From Marine Group I thaumarchaeote (GTDB taxonomy: Archaea > Thermoproteota > Nitrososphaeria > Nitrososphaerales > Nitrosopumilaceae), in assembly GCA_013390785.1 (NCBI GenBank), contig JACASW010000001.1:88541-152540 (forward strand): a stretch of 64,000 nucleotides of DNA, read 5' to 3'. A model generated the notes under the pieces. That model searched no databases and was not told the DNA's origin. It saw only the letters and a list, made by a program, of their open reading frames with translations. Below are positions 43,462 to 53,280 of this stretch, piece after piece. The position numbers were made by a program, and so were the translations under genes. Every line of letters starts with the position of its first letter. Positions within the stretch are counted from its first letter, which is position 1.

Positions 43462-44230
43462 GGTTTACTTTGTGGGTTGTGGTCCTGGTGACCCAGATCT
43501 AATTACTGTGAAAGCAAAAAAACTGATTCAGAAGGCGGATGTTGTTGTATATTCTGGCTCTTTAATTCCGCCGGAGATTCTTAAACTGTGCAAAAAATCC
43601 AGAACATATGACGCTGCAAAACTTGTACGCGAAGAAATTTTTGATCTATTAAAAAAAAATGCCAAAAAAGGCAAAAAGGTAGTACGACTTCATGATGGTG
43701 ACCCATCAATTTACGGAGCAATACGTGAACAGATGGACAATCTGTATAAAGAAAAAATTGATTCTGTAATAGTGCCTGGAGTTACATCATTTCTAGCATC
43801 CGCAGCTGCACTTGGAGCTCAGCTAACACTTCCCGGAGTAACACAAACTATGATAATAACAAGAGCAGAAAAACGCACAAAAGTTCCAAAGCGTGAAAAA
43901 ATATCAGAACTTGCAAAACATAGAGCAACAATGATCTTCTATCTTAGTATTCATCTTCTATCAAGTATAGTAAAAGAAGCATTAACAGGCGGATACCCAA
44001 AATCAACACCCGTTGGGGTTGTTTATCGTGCAAGTTGGGACGATCAAAAAATTATCACAGGTACATTAGAGACAATTACAAAGAGAGTCAGAGATCAAAA
44101 GATTACTAGAACTGCTATAATCATAATCGGGGATGTTATAAAACCAAAATCATATGAATATTCAAAATTATATGATAAAACATTCAGCCATGGTTTTAGA
44201 AAAGCAAAGTCTAAGTCGTCAAAAAACTAA
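43454..44230 (+). CDS. cbiF: Cobalt-precorrin-4 C11-methyltransferase
   Basis: A 258-aa tetrapyrrole methylase. VYFVGCGPGDPDLITVKAKKLI leads, followed by the CbiF/CobM-typical YSGSLIPPEIL and RLHDGDPSIYGAIREQMD, then VPGVTSFLASAAALGAQLTLP. The start is a GTG inside the end of cbiL. The last 20 nt overlap the convergent racemase-like gene. It acts with the second cobalamin locus at 58-64 kb. Confidence 0.93.
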   Translation: MPKVYFVGCGPGDPDLITVKAKKLIQKADVVVYSGSLIPPEILKLCKKSRTYDAAKLVREEIFDLLKKNAKKGKKVVRLHDGDPSIYGAIREQMDNLYKEKIDSVIVPGVTSFLASAAALGAQLTLPGVTQTMIITRAEKRTKVPKREKISELAKHRATMIFYLSIHLLSSIVKEALTGGYPKSTPVGVVYRASWDDQKIITGTLETITKRVRDQKITRTAIIIIGDVIKPKSYEYSKLYDKTFSHGFRKAKSKSSKN

Positions 44231-44978
44231 CTTCATTATTAATTCCCATCATCTGAAGATTTTTTTTAAAAAGATTAACATCACCAGAAGTAAATATTCT
44301 CAATACATTTTGCTGTAAATCATTATCTCTTATCAAATTATTTACATCGTTTGCAACATTTTCTGCAGGATCTAAAAACTTAACATTTTTGAAAATTAAT
44401 CTTAGAAATGATTCTAAAAATGGTAAATGTGTACTTGATAGAGTAGCAACATCAATCGAATTATCTAAAAATACATCTTCTAAAACTTCTTTGATGATAT
44501 TTTTACAATATTCTTTATCTGTGAGAAATTTTCCAGACTCTACAAGTTCAACAAGTAATGAACAATCAATTTTGTGAACCACTATATCGTTTGGTACTTT
44601 ACAATTTTCTATAAATTTTGTAATATTCTCACTCTGAATAATAGATCTAGTACCAAGAATTGCAACATTTCTTGTTCTAGATATTTTTACAGCATCATTA
44701 AGAGGAGGATATACTCCAATTATCTTCGTACTGATCCTGGAAAAATTGAGTAAAAGTGTAGGTGTATTTGATGCCATCACAATTAATTCGGGGGAAAATT
44801 TTTTCTCTAGTAAAACTGTTGTTTCTTTGATGATATTTTCTAACTCTATTTTTGATTTTACTCCATAAGGAAAATTTTTCTGATCAGCAAAATAAATTAA
44901 CTCTCCTTTGAATTTTTTTTGTATTTCTCTTATAATGGATAATGAACCAAATCCGGAGTCAAAAACAGCAATTTTCAT
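44211..44978 (-). CDS. Glutamate-racemase-like protein with both catalytic Cys replaced by Ser
   Basis: A 255-aa member of the Asp/Glu racemase superfamily, closest to MurI. FDSGFGSLSIIREI (D7, S8) and NFPYG match the substrate pocket of glutamate racemase. The first catalytic motif, normally ACNTAS, reads ASNTPT (Ser70). The second, normally GCTHYP, reads SSTHLP (Ser182). Both proton-shuttling thiols are therefore absent, so ordinary racemisation is unlikely. Archaea of this kind lack peptidoglycan. The frame is intact and starts at an ATG (MKIAVFDSGFG). It converges on cbiF with a 20-nt overlap. Confidence 0.85.
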   Translation of the reverse strand: MKIAVFDSGFGSLSIIREIQKKFKGELIYFADQKNFPYGVKSKIELENIIKETTVLLEKKFSPELIVMASNTPTLLLNFSRISTKIIGVYPPLNDAVKISRTRNVAILGTRSIIQSENITKFIENCKVPNDIVVHKIDCSLLVELVESGKFLTDKEYCKNIIKEVLEDVFLDNSIDVATLSSTHLPFLESFLRLIFKNVKFLDPAENVANDVNNLIRDNDLQQNVLRIFTSGDVNLFKKNLQMMGINNEVSFLTT

Positions 44979-45068
44979 TCATTCATACCTCTTTTGTTAG
45001 CTTAATTTAGCCTAGTGTTGATCTAAATGCACACCCAGTATTAAGAACGAAATTGTAAACGATGCTCT

Positions 45069-45746
45069 ATGACATCTTTTGAAAAGACATGGGCACAAAG
45101 AGAAGTCAAAAGTATGACTGAAAAAATTCGTGATACCGTAAAGCCACAAGGCGCACTAAAACCACGAATTCAAACAGCAGTTAACAAACTTCAAGTGCAA
45201 ACTTCAAAGATGGACGTCATGTTGACAAAATTACATCAAAGGGATCAACAACTTTTTGATAGAATTGTCACTGCAACGCAGAGCCATGATACACCAACTA
45301 GTAGGGTTTTATCTTCTGAATTGGCAGAAGTTCGTAAAGTTTCAAGAGTATTAGGCAATGCTAGAAATTCCCTTGAACAAGTACAATTACGATTAACTAC
45401 TATTCATGATCTTGGTGATGCAATGATTGCAATTGGACCAGCGATGTCAACTATGAAAGAATTGAAACCAACAATGAGTAAATTCATGCCAGAGGCAGAC
45501 TCTGAGTTGAACACCATGACAGAAACATTGAACGGACTTATGGTTGATTCACTTTCAGGCGATTCGTTTGAGATGCAAGACAGCGCTATGACTGAAGAGA
45601 CAAACTCAATTCTTCAGGAAGCAGAAGCTGTTGCTTCACAACAAACAGACGAAAAATTTCCATCAATACCAACAATCACCCCAACAGGACTTCCGTCACA
45701 GACGCAATCTAATACACAATCAAATCCAATGGATTTCCTTGAGTAA
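45069..45746 (+). CDS. cdvB: ESCRT-III-like protein, CdvB paralogue 2
   Basis: A 225-aa SNF7/ESCRT-III protein. The core has TVKPQGALKPRIQTAVNKLQVQTSK and AEVRKVSRVLGNARNSLEQV; the acidic tail has EKFPSIP (~197) and a Ser/Gln/Thr-rich end. It is clearly paralogous to the 20588 gene, differing mainly in the N-terminus and the tail. It stands alone between the racemase-like gene and glyS, followed by a strong T-tract. Two paralogues of similar length suggest specialised filaments (inference). Confidence 0.92.
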   Translation: MTSFEKTWAQREVKSMTEKIRDTVKPQGALKPRIQTAVNKLQVQTSKMDVMLTKLHQRDQQLFDRIVTATQSHDTPTSRVLSSELAEVRKVSRVLGNARNSLEQVQLRLTTIHDLGDAMIAIGPAMSTMKELKPTMSKFMPEADSELNTMTETLNGLMVDSLSGDSFEMQDSAMTEETNSILQEAEAVASQQTDEKFPSIPTITPTGLPSQTQSNTQSNPMDFLE

Positions 45747-45765
45747 GCGTTAAGATAAAGTCCAA

Positions 45766-45785
45766 TTTTTTTATTTTTCTCTTTT
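45766..45785 (+). terminator. T-rich terminator after CdvB paralogue 2
   Basis: A 20-nt T-rich stretch (TTTTTTTATTTTTC and following) begins about 20 nt after the cdvB-2 stop codon, in the 43-bp gap before the convergent glyS end. This is the strongest archaeal-style T-tract in the window. Confidence 0.5.
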
Positions 45786-45789
45786 AAGA

Positions 45790-47247
45790 TTAAGGAAAAG
45801 CTGTTTCCTTAGAAAGTATCTCATCCAATTCAGAAACTTTTATTCGATTTTGTTCCATTGAGTCGCGCATTCTAAGTGTAACTGTATCATCTTGTAACGT
45901 TTGGTGATCAATCGTAATGGCATAAGGTGCACCAACTTCGTCCAATCTTCTATATCTTCTTCCTATCGCACCAGAATGATCCAAAAACACATCATACTTT
46001 CGCTTGATTTGCAGATAAATCTCATCTGTTTTTTCTGCAAGACCATCTTTTTTTACAAGTGATAATACTCCAACATGAATTGGAGACAAGTACGGTCTAA
46101 GCGATAATACAATCCTATCATTTTCTTTGTCTTCTCGTAAACTATGCTCCAATATGGTATACAAACTGCGATCTATTCCCATAGAAATCTCAAAAACATG
46201 TGGAAGTACTTTTTCGTCATTATCCATTACCTCAAATTTTTCTTTGCTCTTAGTAGCGTGACTACCCAAATCATAATCTGCTCTATAGTTACATGCTACA
46301 AGCTCTAACCATCCGGTAGTAGTCTCAACCTCAAAATCAAAAGCCACTTCCGCATAGAATGCCTTTTCCTTTTCTCCCAATTTACGAAACCTGCTTTTTT
46401 GTATGTCTATACCAGCTTTTTCATAAAATTCAGTTAATATTCCCAGATAGTAGGAAACAAACTTGTTTGGAATTATTTTTGAATCTACAGCTTCTTTGCA
46501 AGTCATAACCTTCACTTCATTATCAACTTGAATTGGGATCTTTGTGTTCTCCATCTCCGAAAACTTGTCCAGATCATTTAGTTTAGCAGGATTGCAAAAT
46601 ACCTCAATTTCTGCCTGATAAAATTCTCTTAGCCTCAGTAGGCTTTGCCTTGGGGCAATCTCATTTCTAAAGCTCTTACCTACTTGTGCAATTCCCAGCG
46701 GAAGTTTTCCTCTCATTGTCTTGAAAAGTCGTGGAAAATCAACAAAGATGGACTGGCACGTTTCGGGTCTTAGGTAGGCCTCTTCGCCTTCCGGTCCTAT
46801 TCCAACTTGAAACATCATGTTAAATTTTTTAGTATTTTCGAAATCACCTTTGCACTTTGGGCATTTTACATTTTTTTCAGAAATAACCTTGTCAAATTCA
46901 TCAAGACCAGCGCTTTCAGGAATGACAGTTTTGGTGGCGTCAACTATTATTTTATCCGCTCTGTATGTTGATTTGCACTTTGTGCACCTTACAATGGGGT
47001 CAGCAAAGCTAGCTAAATGGCCAGATGCCTCAAATACAGACTTGGACATTATTTGTGAACCATCAATCTCAATCATTTTGTCACGTCTAACCAATTCCCT
47101 TCTCCAAAGTTCTAAGAACTTGTTCTTCAAACTTACACCAGCTGGTCCATATTCCCAAAATCCAGCCTGTGCATCAGCATAAACCTCACAACTTGGGAAA
47201 TAAAATCCTCGTTCCAGTGCAAGCTTCATAACATCATCATATTTCAT
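45790..47247 (-). CDS. glyS: Glycyl-tRNA synthetase (alpha2 type)
   Basis: Class II synthetase of the dimeric archaeal/eukaryotic type, 485 aa. Visible blocks are MKLALERGFYFPSCEVYADAQAGFWEYGP (motif 1 region), a zinc-like CTKCKSTYRAD and CPKCKGDF pair, LRPETCQSIFVDFPRL, VGKSFRNEIAPRQSLLRLREFYQAE (motif 2) and FEISMGIDRSLYTILEHS (motif 3). The C-terminal anticodon-binding domain follows. Transcription runs toward cdvB-2. Confidence 0.97.
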   Translation of the reverse strand: MKYDDVMKLALERGFYFPSCEVYADAQAGFWEYGPAGVSLKNKFLELWRRELVRRDKMIEIDGSQIMSKSVFEASGHLASFADPIVRCTKCKSTYRADKIIVDATKTVIPESAGLDEFDKVISEKNVKCPKCKGDFENTKKFNMMFQVGIGPEGEEAYLRPETCQSIFVDFPRLFKTMRGKLPLGIAQVGKSFRNEIAPRQSLLRLREFYQAEIEVFCNPAKLNDLDKFSEMENTKIPIQVDNEVKVMTCKEAVDSKIIPNKFVSYYLGILTEFYEKAGIDIQKSRFRKLGEKEKAFYAEVAFDFEVETTTGWLELVACNYRADYDLGSHATKSKEKFEVMDNDEKVLPHVFEISMGIDRSLYTILEHSLREDKENDRIVLSLRPYLSPIHVGVLSLVKKDGLAEKTDEIYLQIKRKYDVFLDHSGAIGRRYRRLDEVGAPYAITIDHQTLQDDTVTLRMRDSMEQNRIKVSELDEILSKETAFP

Positions 47248-47280
47248 AATTGCAAGCCACCTAGGTGAAATAAATTAGTT

Positions 47281-48120
47281 TTATGCAAGTTCTTTTGCAG
47301 TTCCAATATCTTCAAACTCGTCTCGTCTATCATCAATTGGGGTCTCTAATATTATGGGAATTTTATTTTTATTCATTAATTTGATTACTTTGCTTAATCC
47401 AGCACTTCCAATCTGTCCTAAACCGATATGGTCATGCCTATCAAGATGAGAACCTAGTTCGCCCTTTGAGTCATTCAAATGAAGAATCTTAAGATGTTTT
47501 AGTCCTATCTCTTTATCAAATTTTTCAAATGTATCTTTTACATTTTTCTCATTTCCTAGATCATATCCTGCAGCAAATGCATGACATGTGTCAATACATA
47601 TCCCAAATCGATCTGCAGGTTCCAGGCTGAAGAAAATCTTTGCTAGTTGTGTAAAATCAGAACCAACGGAATTTGTTTGTCCTGCGGTATTTTCGAGAAG
47701 AATTGTAACATCCTTTGTTGCTTTTGCAACTTTCATTAGCGCACTTGTTAATCTCTTAATTCCATTTTCTTCTCCAGATCCCTTATGGCTTCCCAAATGT
47801 GTTACAAGATACGGTATTCCTATTTTGGCACATCGTTCAACCTCTCTTATCATGGCTTTAATCGATTTTTCATAACTGGGATCATCTGGAGTGGAAAGAT
47901 TTGGAAGATATGGCATATGTGCTACAGTCGCAAACCTATCAATGTTAGACTCGCTAAGATTTTTCTTATAATTTGAAACATCTTCATTTGGAAGATCTTT
48001 AGAGTACCATCCTCTAGGATTTCCTGTAAAAATTTGAAACGCAGAACATTCACGCTCTACTGCATTAGTAACTGCATTAGCAATAGAACCTGAAATTGAA
48101 ACATGAAGTCCGATCTGCAC
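47281..48120 (-). CDS. nfo: Endonuclease IV (AP endonuclease)
   Basis: Zinc-dependent AP endonuclease of base excision repair, TIM barrel, 279 aa. Motifs: GLHVSISGSIANAV, HMPYLPNLSTPDD, VTHLGSHKGSGEENG (metal His), LLENTAGQTNSVGSDF, FGICIDTCHAFAAGYD, LHLNDSKGELGSHLDRHDHIGLGQIG. The start is a GTG at 48120; an ATG just upstream is out of frame. It partners functionally with the nth glycosylase at 36281. Confidence 0.96.
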   Translation of the reverse strand: MQIGLHVSISGSIANAVTNAVERECSAFQIFTGNPRGWYSKDLPNEDVSNYKKNLSESNIDRFATVAHMPYLPNLSTPDDPSYEKSIKAMIREVERCAKIGIPYLVTHLGSHKGSGEENGIKRLTSALMKVAKATKDVTILLENTAGQTNSVGSDFTQLAKIFFSLEPADRFGICIDTCHAFAAGYDLGNEKNVKDTFEKFDKEIGLKHLKILHLNDSKGELGSHLDRHDHIGLGQIGSAGLSKVIKLMNKNKIPIILETPIDDRRDEFEDIGTAKELA

Positions 48121-48218
48121 GCATGGAAGGACTCAAAACATAATTTAAACAGTATTGTTTTTTTTGTTTTGAAGGCTTTTAAATCAAATTTTTTTAGAAA
48201 GGTTTGGGTAGTCAATAT

Positions 48219-49244
48219 ATGATAAGTTTAGGACAAGATGAGATTGCAAAATATCCTTTCTTAGCAGAAGCTGGGCAGTATCTGAAAGATAAGGGATTTA
48301 CATTAGAACAATTTGCTACTGATCCAGATCTCAAGATTATTGTGGATAAAGCATATGAACGGATTGAATCTGCAGCAGAGGACAAAACTTACTATCCTGA
48401 ACTAGATGATCCAAGTGAAAAAGAGACTACTCTTCCACTAAACGTATTTTCATTTTTGATAGCAATTGTACTACTAAAACTAAGTGGGCTTAACACACTG
48501 ATCAACAAATTTTCTCTTGCTGAGGCTCGTCGGGCTGAAAAATTTCTACAAAGAGATCTAGTTAGCAATTCAGATAAAACAAGCGAAGAATTTGCAATCA
48601 AAATTTTTCGAGATATTTTTTCTGTAACTATCAAAAAGACCGGAGGCTATTTTGTTATTCCAATTCCTGATTACTTGAAGCATGCTGTAAATTTTCATGA
48701 GCGTGAATGGAAGTTAGTTAACAGACATGTTGAGAATGGTATGGTTTTTTTGAGCCCACGTGAATCTGTGAGATTGATTCGGTGGAAACTTAGTGGCTAT
48801 ATAGGCTCCAAGATTAAGTCTGCCAACACACCATCTATGTCTGACGGATTTGAGGATAAAGTTAAAAGATTATCTACTTTGGCAAAAAAATTTGTAGTTA
48901 ACACAGTTGTAACAGGAGCGTATCCACCATGCATTGAACATGCAATAGAAGTACTCAACAAAGGAGAAAACTTATCGCACTCTGGCCGATTTATGTTAGC
49001 TACATTTCTTCTTGGAAGAGGACAGACAATAGATGAAATTGCACCATTATTCAAAAATGCTCCTGATTATAATGAAAAAGTTACGCGTTACCAAATCAAA
49101 CAGGTTTCTGGTGAAACAGGCGGCAACAAAACAAAATATGCTTGTCCATCATGCGAAAAGATCAAAAGTAATAATCTTTGCTATATTACACCTGATTGTG
49201 ATAATATTATAAATCCAATGCAGTTTGGTAGGAAAAGATTGTAA
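48219..49244 (+). CDS. priL: DNA primase large subunit
   Basis: Regulatory, Fe-S-containing subunit of the archaeal/eukaryotic primase that makes RNA primers with PriS. The ~341-aa protein has the N-terminal PriL block LGQDEIAKYPFLAEAGQYL and the C-terminal iron-sulfur domain with cysteines in YPPCIEHAIEVL, YACPSCEK, LCYITPDC. The frame extends five codons to a TTG at 48204; the ATG at 48219 is the likelier start. It ends directly at the priS start with no spacer. Confidence 0.94.
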   Translation: MISLGQDEIAKYPFLAEAGQYLKDKGFTLEQFATDPDLKIIVDKAYERIESAAEDKTYYPELDDPSEKETTLPLNVFSFLIAIVLLKLSGLNTLINKFSLAEARRAEKFLQRDLVSNSDKTSEEFAIKIFRDIFSVTIKKTGGYFVIPIPDYLKHAVNFHEREWKLVNRHVENGMVFLSPRESVRLIRWKLSGYIGSKIKSANTPSMSDGFEDKVKRLSTLAKKFVVNTVVTGAYPPCIEHAIEVLNKGENLSHSGRFMLATFLLGRGQTIDEIAPLFKNAPDYNEKVTRYQIKQVSGETGGNKTKYACPSCEKIKSNNLCYITPDCDNIINPMQFGRKRL

Positions 49245-50372
49245 ATGCTTGAAAATGATTTAAAATTTTTAGAAGAAACTTTCAAACAATACTACTTTGA
49301 TCATTTTGATTTAATTCACGTTCCAGACAGATCAAAAGAAAGGGAATATGGCTATAAAAAATTTAATTCTGGAATGATAAGACATATGTCATTAAAAACT
49401 GACAAAGATTTGCATTTGATGTTAATGACAAATGTACCTTCTGATGTTTTTTGTTCAAACGGGTACTACTCTTTTCCAAATTTACCAATGGCAGAAAAAG
49501 ACTGGAAAGAGGCGGATCTTATTTTTGATATAGATGCAAAGGATCTAAAACTATCTTGCAGGAAAGATCACATATGCATGAAATGTGTTTCTTGCGCTGA
49601 GATATCTTTAGTGCAGGACGCTTGTCCAAAATGTAAATCAAACAAACTGGATCTTGTATCATTGCCTTGCCAAAATTGTATTTCTGGTGTAAAGAAAGAA
49701 GTTTTGAACTTGATGAAAATTTTAACTAGTGATTTACAAATAGATGATAAGAATATCAGAATATCCTTTTCAGGTAATGAAGGATTTCATGTTTATGTTA
49801 CAAACTCGTCCTATAACCAATTGGGTTCTAACGAAAGACGTGATTTGATTGATTATATCAAATTTCAGAGTGCCATACCTGAAAGGTTTGGGTTTCCAAA
49901 AAACAATCCTTCAAGAACTTCATTTCCGGATCTTGGCGATTCTGGTTGGTCTGGTCGTGTGGCAAAGGAGCTCTTTGGTTCCAAGTCTAAAAGATCAAAG
50001 ACCATTACAAAGGTCATCTCTGATGGACAAGTCGCTTATCAACAAAAACTTGAAGAAATGAAAAATTCGATTGGAGTCAAGATAGATTCCAATGTGACAT
50101 CAGATATTCATAGAATTTTTCGACTTGAGGGCTCGCTAAATAGTAAAAGCGGGCTTGCGAAACTAGTCTGCCAAGACATTGAAAAATTCAATCCATACAT
50201 AGAAGCGTGTTTGATTGAGGATAAACCAGTAGAAATTTTAGCAAATTTTCCAATTAAATTTAGTTTAAAAAATACAAAATTTGGTCCATATATGAATGAA
50301 AAAACCTCCGTTCCAAAATATGCTGCAGCCTATATGGTATGCAAAGGCATAGCATCAATCTCTGGCACGTAA
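49245..50372 (+). CDS. priS: DNA primase small (catalytic) subunit
   Basis: Catalytic subunit of the heterodimeric primase, 375 aa. The metal-binding motif IFDIDAKD (~95) is followed by a zinc region with four Cys pairs (CMKCVSCAEISLVQDACPKC and CQNC), and the SFSGNEGFHVYV block holds catalytic residues. The zinc-stem insertion is longer than the usual single knuckle. It forms a tight operon with priL (adjacent stop and start). Confidence 0.95.
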   Translation: MLENDLKFLEETFKQYYFDHFDLIHVPDRSKEREYGYKKFNSGMIRHMSLKTDKDLHLMLMTNVPSDVFCSNGYYSFPNLPMAEKDWKEADLIFDIDAKDLKLSCRKDHICMKCVSCAEISLVQDACPKCKSNKLDLVSLPCQNCISGVKKEVLNLMKILTSDLQIDDKNIRISFSGNEGFHVYVTNSSYNQLGSNERRDLIDYIKFQSAIPERFGFPKNNPSRTSFPDLGDSGWSGRVAKELFGSKSKRSKTITKVISDGQVAYQQKLEEMKNSIGVKIDSNVTSDIHRIFRLEGSLNSKSGLAKLVCQDIEKFNPYIEACLIEDKPVEILANFPIKFSLKNTKFGPYMNEKTSVPKYAAAYMVCKGIASISGT

Positions 50373-50427
50373 ATCCTGCATATACACCAACAAGGTATTA
50401 ATTTACTAAAAATCGACGTTATTCGAC

Positions 50428-53280
50428 TTGTATAGCGCTAAAAATGAAGGGGGTAGTCAACCTCCACCAGATGCTGGGAAATTTGTCAGGATAGGAATAG
50501 TTGCTCTAATCGCAATTGTTGCCTTTGCGTTAGTAGGCAATCAAGCTGTAGTCTTATTTATGAATGTGGAAGAGTTTGCTGAGATCTTCACAACACCACT
50601 TTATTTCGCATTAGTTTCTTCTGTACTTCTATCAGGAATAGCACTGATACGTGTTAACATTGTAAAGCGTCATTCTATTTTGTGGTACACTTTGTCTACC
50701 ATGCTTGGTTTTTTCAATCGTAATCCAACTTCATCTATAGCAGAAACTATTCCAAGTTTCCACGATTACAAGCTGTCTGTCCCGCATTTTGCAATTTGGC
50801 AGTTTACAAAAGTTGTTCTTTTTGGGGCATTTTTTGCAAACATCATGTTTGGTTTTGCCGCTACGTATGTAGCAGACGGAAACAGTTTGGGCGTAGAGAA
50901 CATACCTGCAATATTTTCACTTCCTTTTGTAACACCACCAACTGATTATGCCTATGCAACAGAACATGTAACTCCAATGATTCCAGCACTGTTAGTTCTG
51001 GTTCCACCTATACTAGGTGTTATTGGGTTACGACTCTTGCTGTTTGTTGGGGTGCACCATATTTTCAAAGTGCTTACATCTTATATTCATGATGCAGCTG
51101 AAGGAAAACCAAAGTGGCTTAATTATACTTCATCATTTGAGGCAATTGTAGGAATTGGAATAGTTTGGTCTGCTTTTACTATGTTCTTTGGCGAGAACAT
51201 AGATTACAATACAAAATATGCTATAGGCGGAATGTTTGTTATTGGTTTTGCACTAATTGCGTTTTCAATATTTGATAGAATTAGATCTAGAATACTAACA
51301 CACATGTTAAAACGAGATGTCTATATCAGAATTTTTACTATTATTGCAATCGCAGTGGTTGTTGGCATTGCCATGTCTGTTAATACCAGCATTGCTGATG
51401 CTAAAAAAATAGAATATCTTGGACCATATAACGCACAACAAATTGGAGTGAACAGACACCTTGGTGAATTAGATCAAATCATAGAACATACTCATGATGT
51501 TACACTAAAATCAATTTCTCCAAACCAAATTGATCAGTATGTCAAAGACAATGCTGATGTTTTAGACGGTATACGTGTATGGGACTGGGAAGCAGCATTT
51601 GCAAAATTAAAACCAGAAATTGGTCTTATACCTTATGTAAATTTTGAAGACAATGATATTTTGAGATTTGACGATAAACTATACTGGACAGCATCAATGG
51701 CGCCAATTTTGCCTACCTCAGTAAGCTTAGAAAACCAATGGTATAACGAACATTTGGTTTATACTCATGTTCCAGAAGGATTTCTAACCTTAGAAGCAAC
51801 CAGCGGTCAAATAGTTGACAGTTCTGAATTATTTGAACAAAGACAAATTTACTATGGTGAGGGCGGTCTGCTTGATGAAACTTGGTCAGGATATCCTACA
51901 GACAGGGGTTCAACTACTGCAGAACTAAACAATGCGTCCTATGACGGATTGGGCGGCTTGGAAATTGCCCCACCTGTTAGCTGGCTGTTTGAACCAAACT
52001 TCATGATCTCATATCCCGGAACGTCAATTCATATTTTGAGATACAAGGATGTTAATGAAAGGATGGAGACGCTCTATCCATACTTTTTGTATAACTTGTT
52101 TGGAAAGGAAATCGATTCACTTCCAGTAACAGATGGTGAGAATACCTATTGGCTCGTTCCACTCATAGTTGGATTTGATTCAAGCAGCGTGCCTTGGTCA
52201 GCGGGAAATCCATATCTTAGACTGGCGGGTTACGGCTTAGTTGACACCTATAACGGTAATGTTCAACTAATCAAACATGGAGACGACTTTTTTTCTAATA
52301 TGTTCCTGGAGCAATATCAGGACAAAGTAATTGAGATGCCAGCATGGCTTGAAGAGCAGATTAGGTATCCACAAGAGCTTTTCAACTGGAGGACTGAAAT
52401 GTACAACATCTATCACGTTACTGATGTTGATATATTCATACAGGCAAACGAATTCTATGAAATTCCTCGTGGTCTAGATACTTACTATATTGAAGCAAAG
52501 CCACCTGGATTTGAAGAACCAGAATTTGTTGGTCTGCTATCTCTGGAACTTAGAGGATCACAGGGAAGAAACTTGGCTGGATACATGGTTGTGGAAAATG
52601 ATACTCCAAACTTGGGCCGAATGCAATTTTATGAAGTTCCAATAGAATCTGAAACAAAGCTGTTAGGTCCTACTTCTGTTCGTGAAGCATTGGATAGAGA
52701 TCCAGACTTTGCTCAATTAAAGACACTTTTACGAAATCCTAGAATTGGAGATAATATATTATATCAAGTGGGTGAGCACGACACCTACTTTATTCCAGTT
52801 TATACTGCTGGTGCAGGTGGTGTTGTAGCACAGCTCGGTACTATTGCAGCTGTTGGTGCCGCATTTACCGGAGAATACTATGTTGGATTAGGCGATACAC
52901 AGGAATCAGCATTTGAGGCATATCTACAAAAACTATCGGGTGTTACTACTGGAACAGCTATTACCACTGTTGGTGGTGTGGTATTGGATAAACCTGGAAG
53001 AATAGACACGATAATGTCAATTTTTGAAGAAAGTAACATTCGGGTAACCACTCCAACTTCAATTCAAATTCCATTGTCGTTCAGTGTAGGTGACATTGCA
53101 TTCTATTCACAATCTGACGTGGAATCTACAACACAGTTGATTAAACAATTAATTAATGAGGCTGGAGTTGGTAAGCGCATTCTAATGTGGGAGGAAGGAA
53201 ATACACTCAACTTTGGTTACCTCAAAGTTGTCGACAACGTAAGTGAGCTGCATTATATCTCAATTGAGGTAGGCAAATAG
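50428..53280 (+). CDS. UPF0182 family large membrane protein
   Basis: A 950-aa protein of the UPF0182/COG1615 family, function unknown. The first ~330 residues contain about seven hydrophobic helices (from VRIGIVALIAIVAFAL to IRIFTIIAIAVVVGIAM). The remaining ~600 residues are extracellular, with the family blocks IRVWDWE, YVNFEDNDI and SPGTSIHILRYK-like segments. It is found in actinobacteria, cyanobacteria and some archaea. The start is a TTG after CGAC. The stop codon directly abuts the amidotransferase gene. Confidence 0.88.
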   Translation: MYSAKNEGGSQPPPDAGKFVRIGIVALIAIVAFALVGNQAVVLFMNVEEFAEIFTTPLYFALVSSVLLSGIALIRVNIVKRHSILWYTLSTMLGFFNRNPTSSIAETIPSFHDYKLSVPHFAIWQFTKVVLFGAFFANIMFGFAATYVADGNSLGVENIPAIFSLPFVTPPTDYAYATEHVTPMIPALLVLVPPILGVIGLRLLLFVGVHHIFKVLTSYIHDAAEGKPKWLNYTSSFEAIVGIGIVWSAFTMFFGENIDYNTKYAIGGMFVIGFALIAFSIFDRIRSRILTHMLKRDVYIRIFTIIAIAVVVGIAMSVNTSIADAKKIEYLGPYNAQQIGVNRHLGELDQIIEHTHDVTLKSISPNQIDQYVKDNADVLDGIRVWDWEAAFAKLKPEIGLIPYVNFEDNDILRFDDKLYWTASMAPILPTSVSLENQWYNEHLVYTHVPEGFLTLEATSGQIVDSSELFEQRQIYYGEGGLLDETWSGYPTDRGSTTAELNNASYDGLGGLEIAPPVSWLFEPNFMISYPGTSIHILRYKDVNERMETLYPYFLYNLFGKEIDSLPVTDGENTYWLVPLIVGFDSSSVPWSAGNPYLRLAGYGLVDTYNGNVQLIKHGDDFFSNMFLEQYQDKVIEMPAWLEEQIRYPQELFNWRTEMYNIYHVTDVDIFIQANEFYEIPRGLDTYYIEAKPPGFEEPEFVGLLSLELRGSQGRNLAGYMVVENDTPNLGRMQFYEVPIESETKLLGPTSVREALDRDPDFAQLKTLLRNPRIGDNILYQVGEHDTYFIPVYTAGAGGVVAQLGTIAAVGAAFTGEYYVGLGDTQESAFEAYLQKLSGVTTGTAITTVGGVVLDKPGRIDTIMSIFEESNIRVTTPTSIQIPLSFSVGDIAFYSQSDVESTTQLIKQLINEAGVGKRILMWEEGNTLNFGYLKVVDNVSELHYISIEVGK

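Noticed and set aside
48204..49244. Replication origin near the primase genes
   Set aside because: No orc1/cdc6 gene and no ORB-like repeats are seen near priL-priS.
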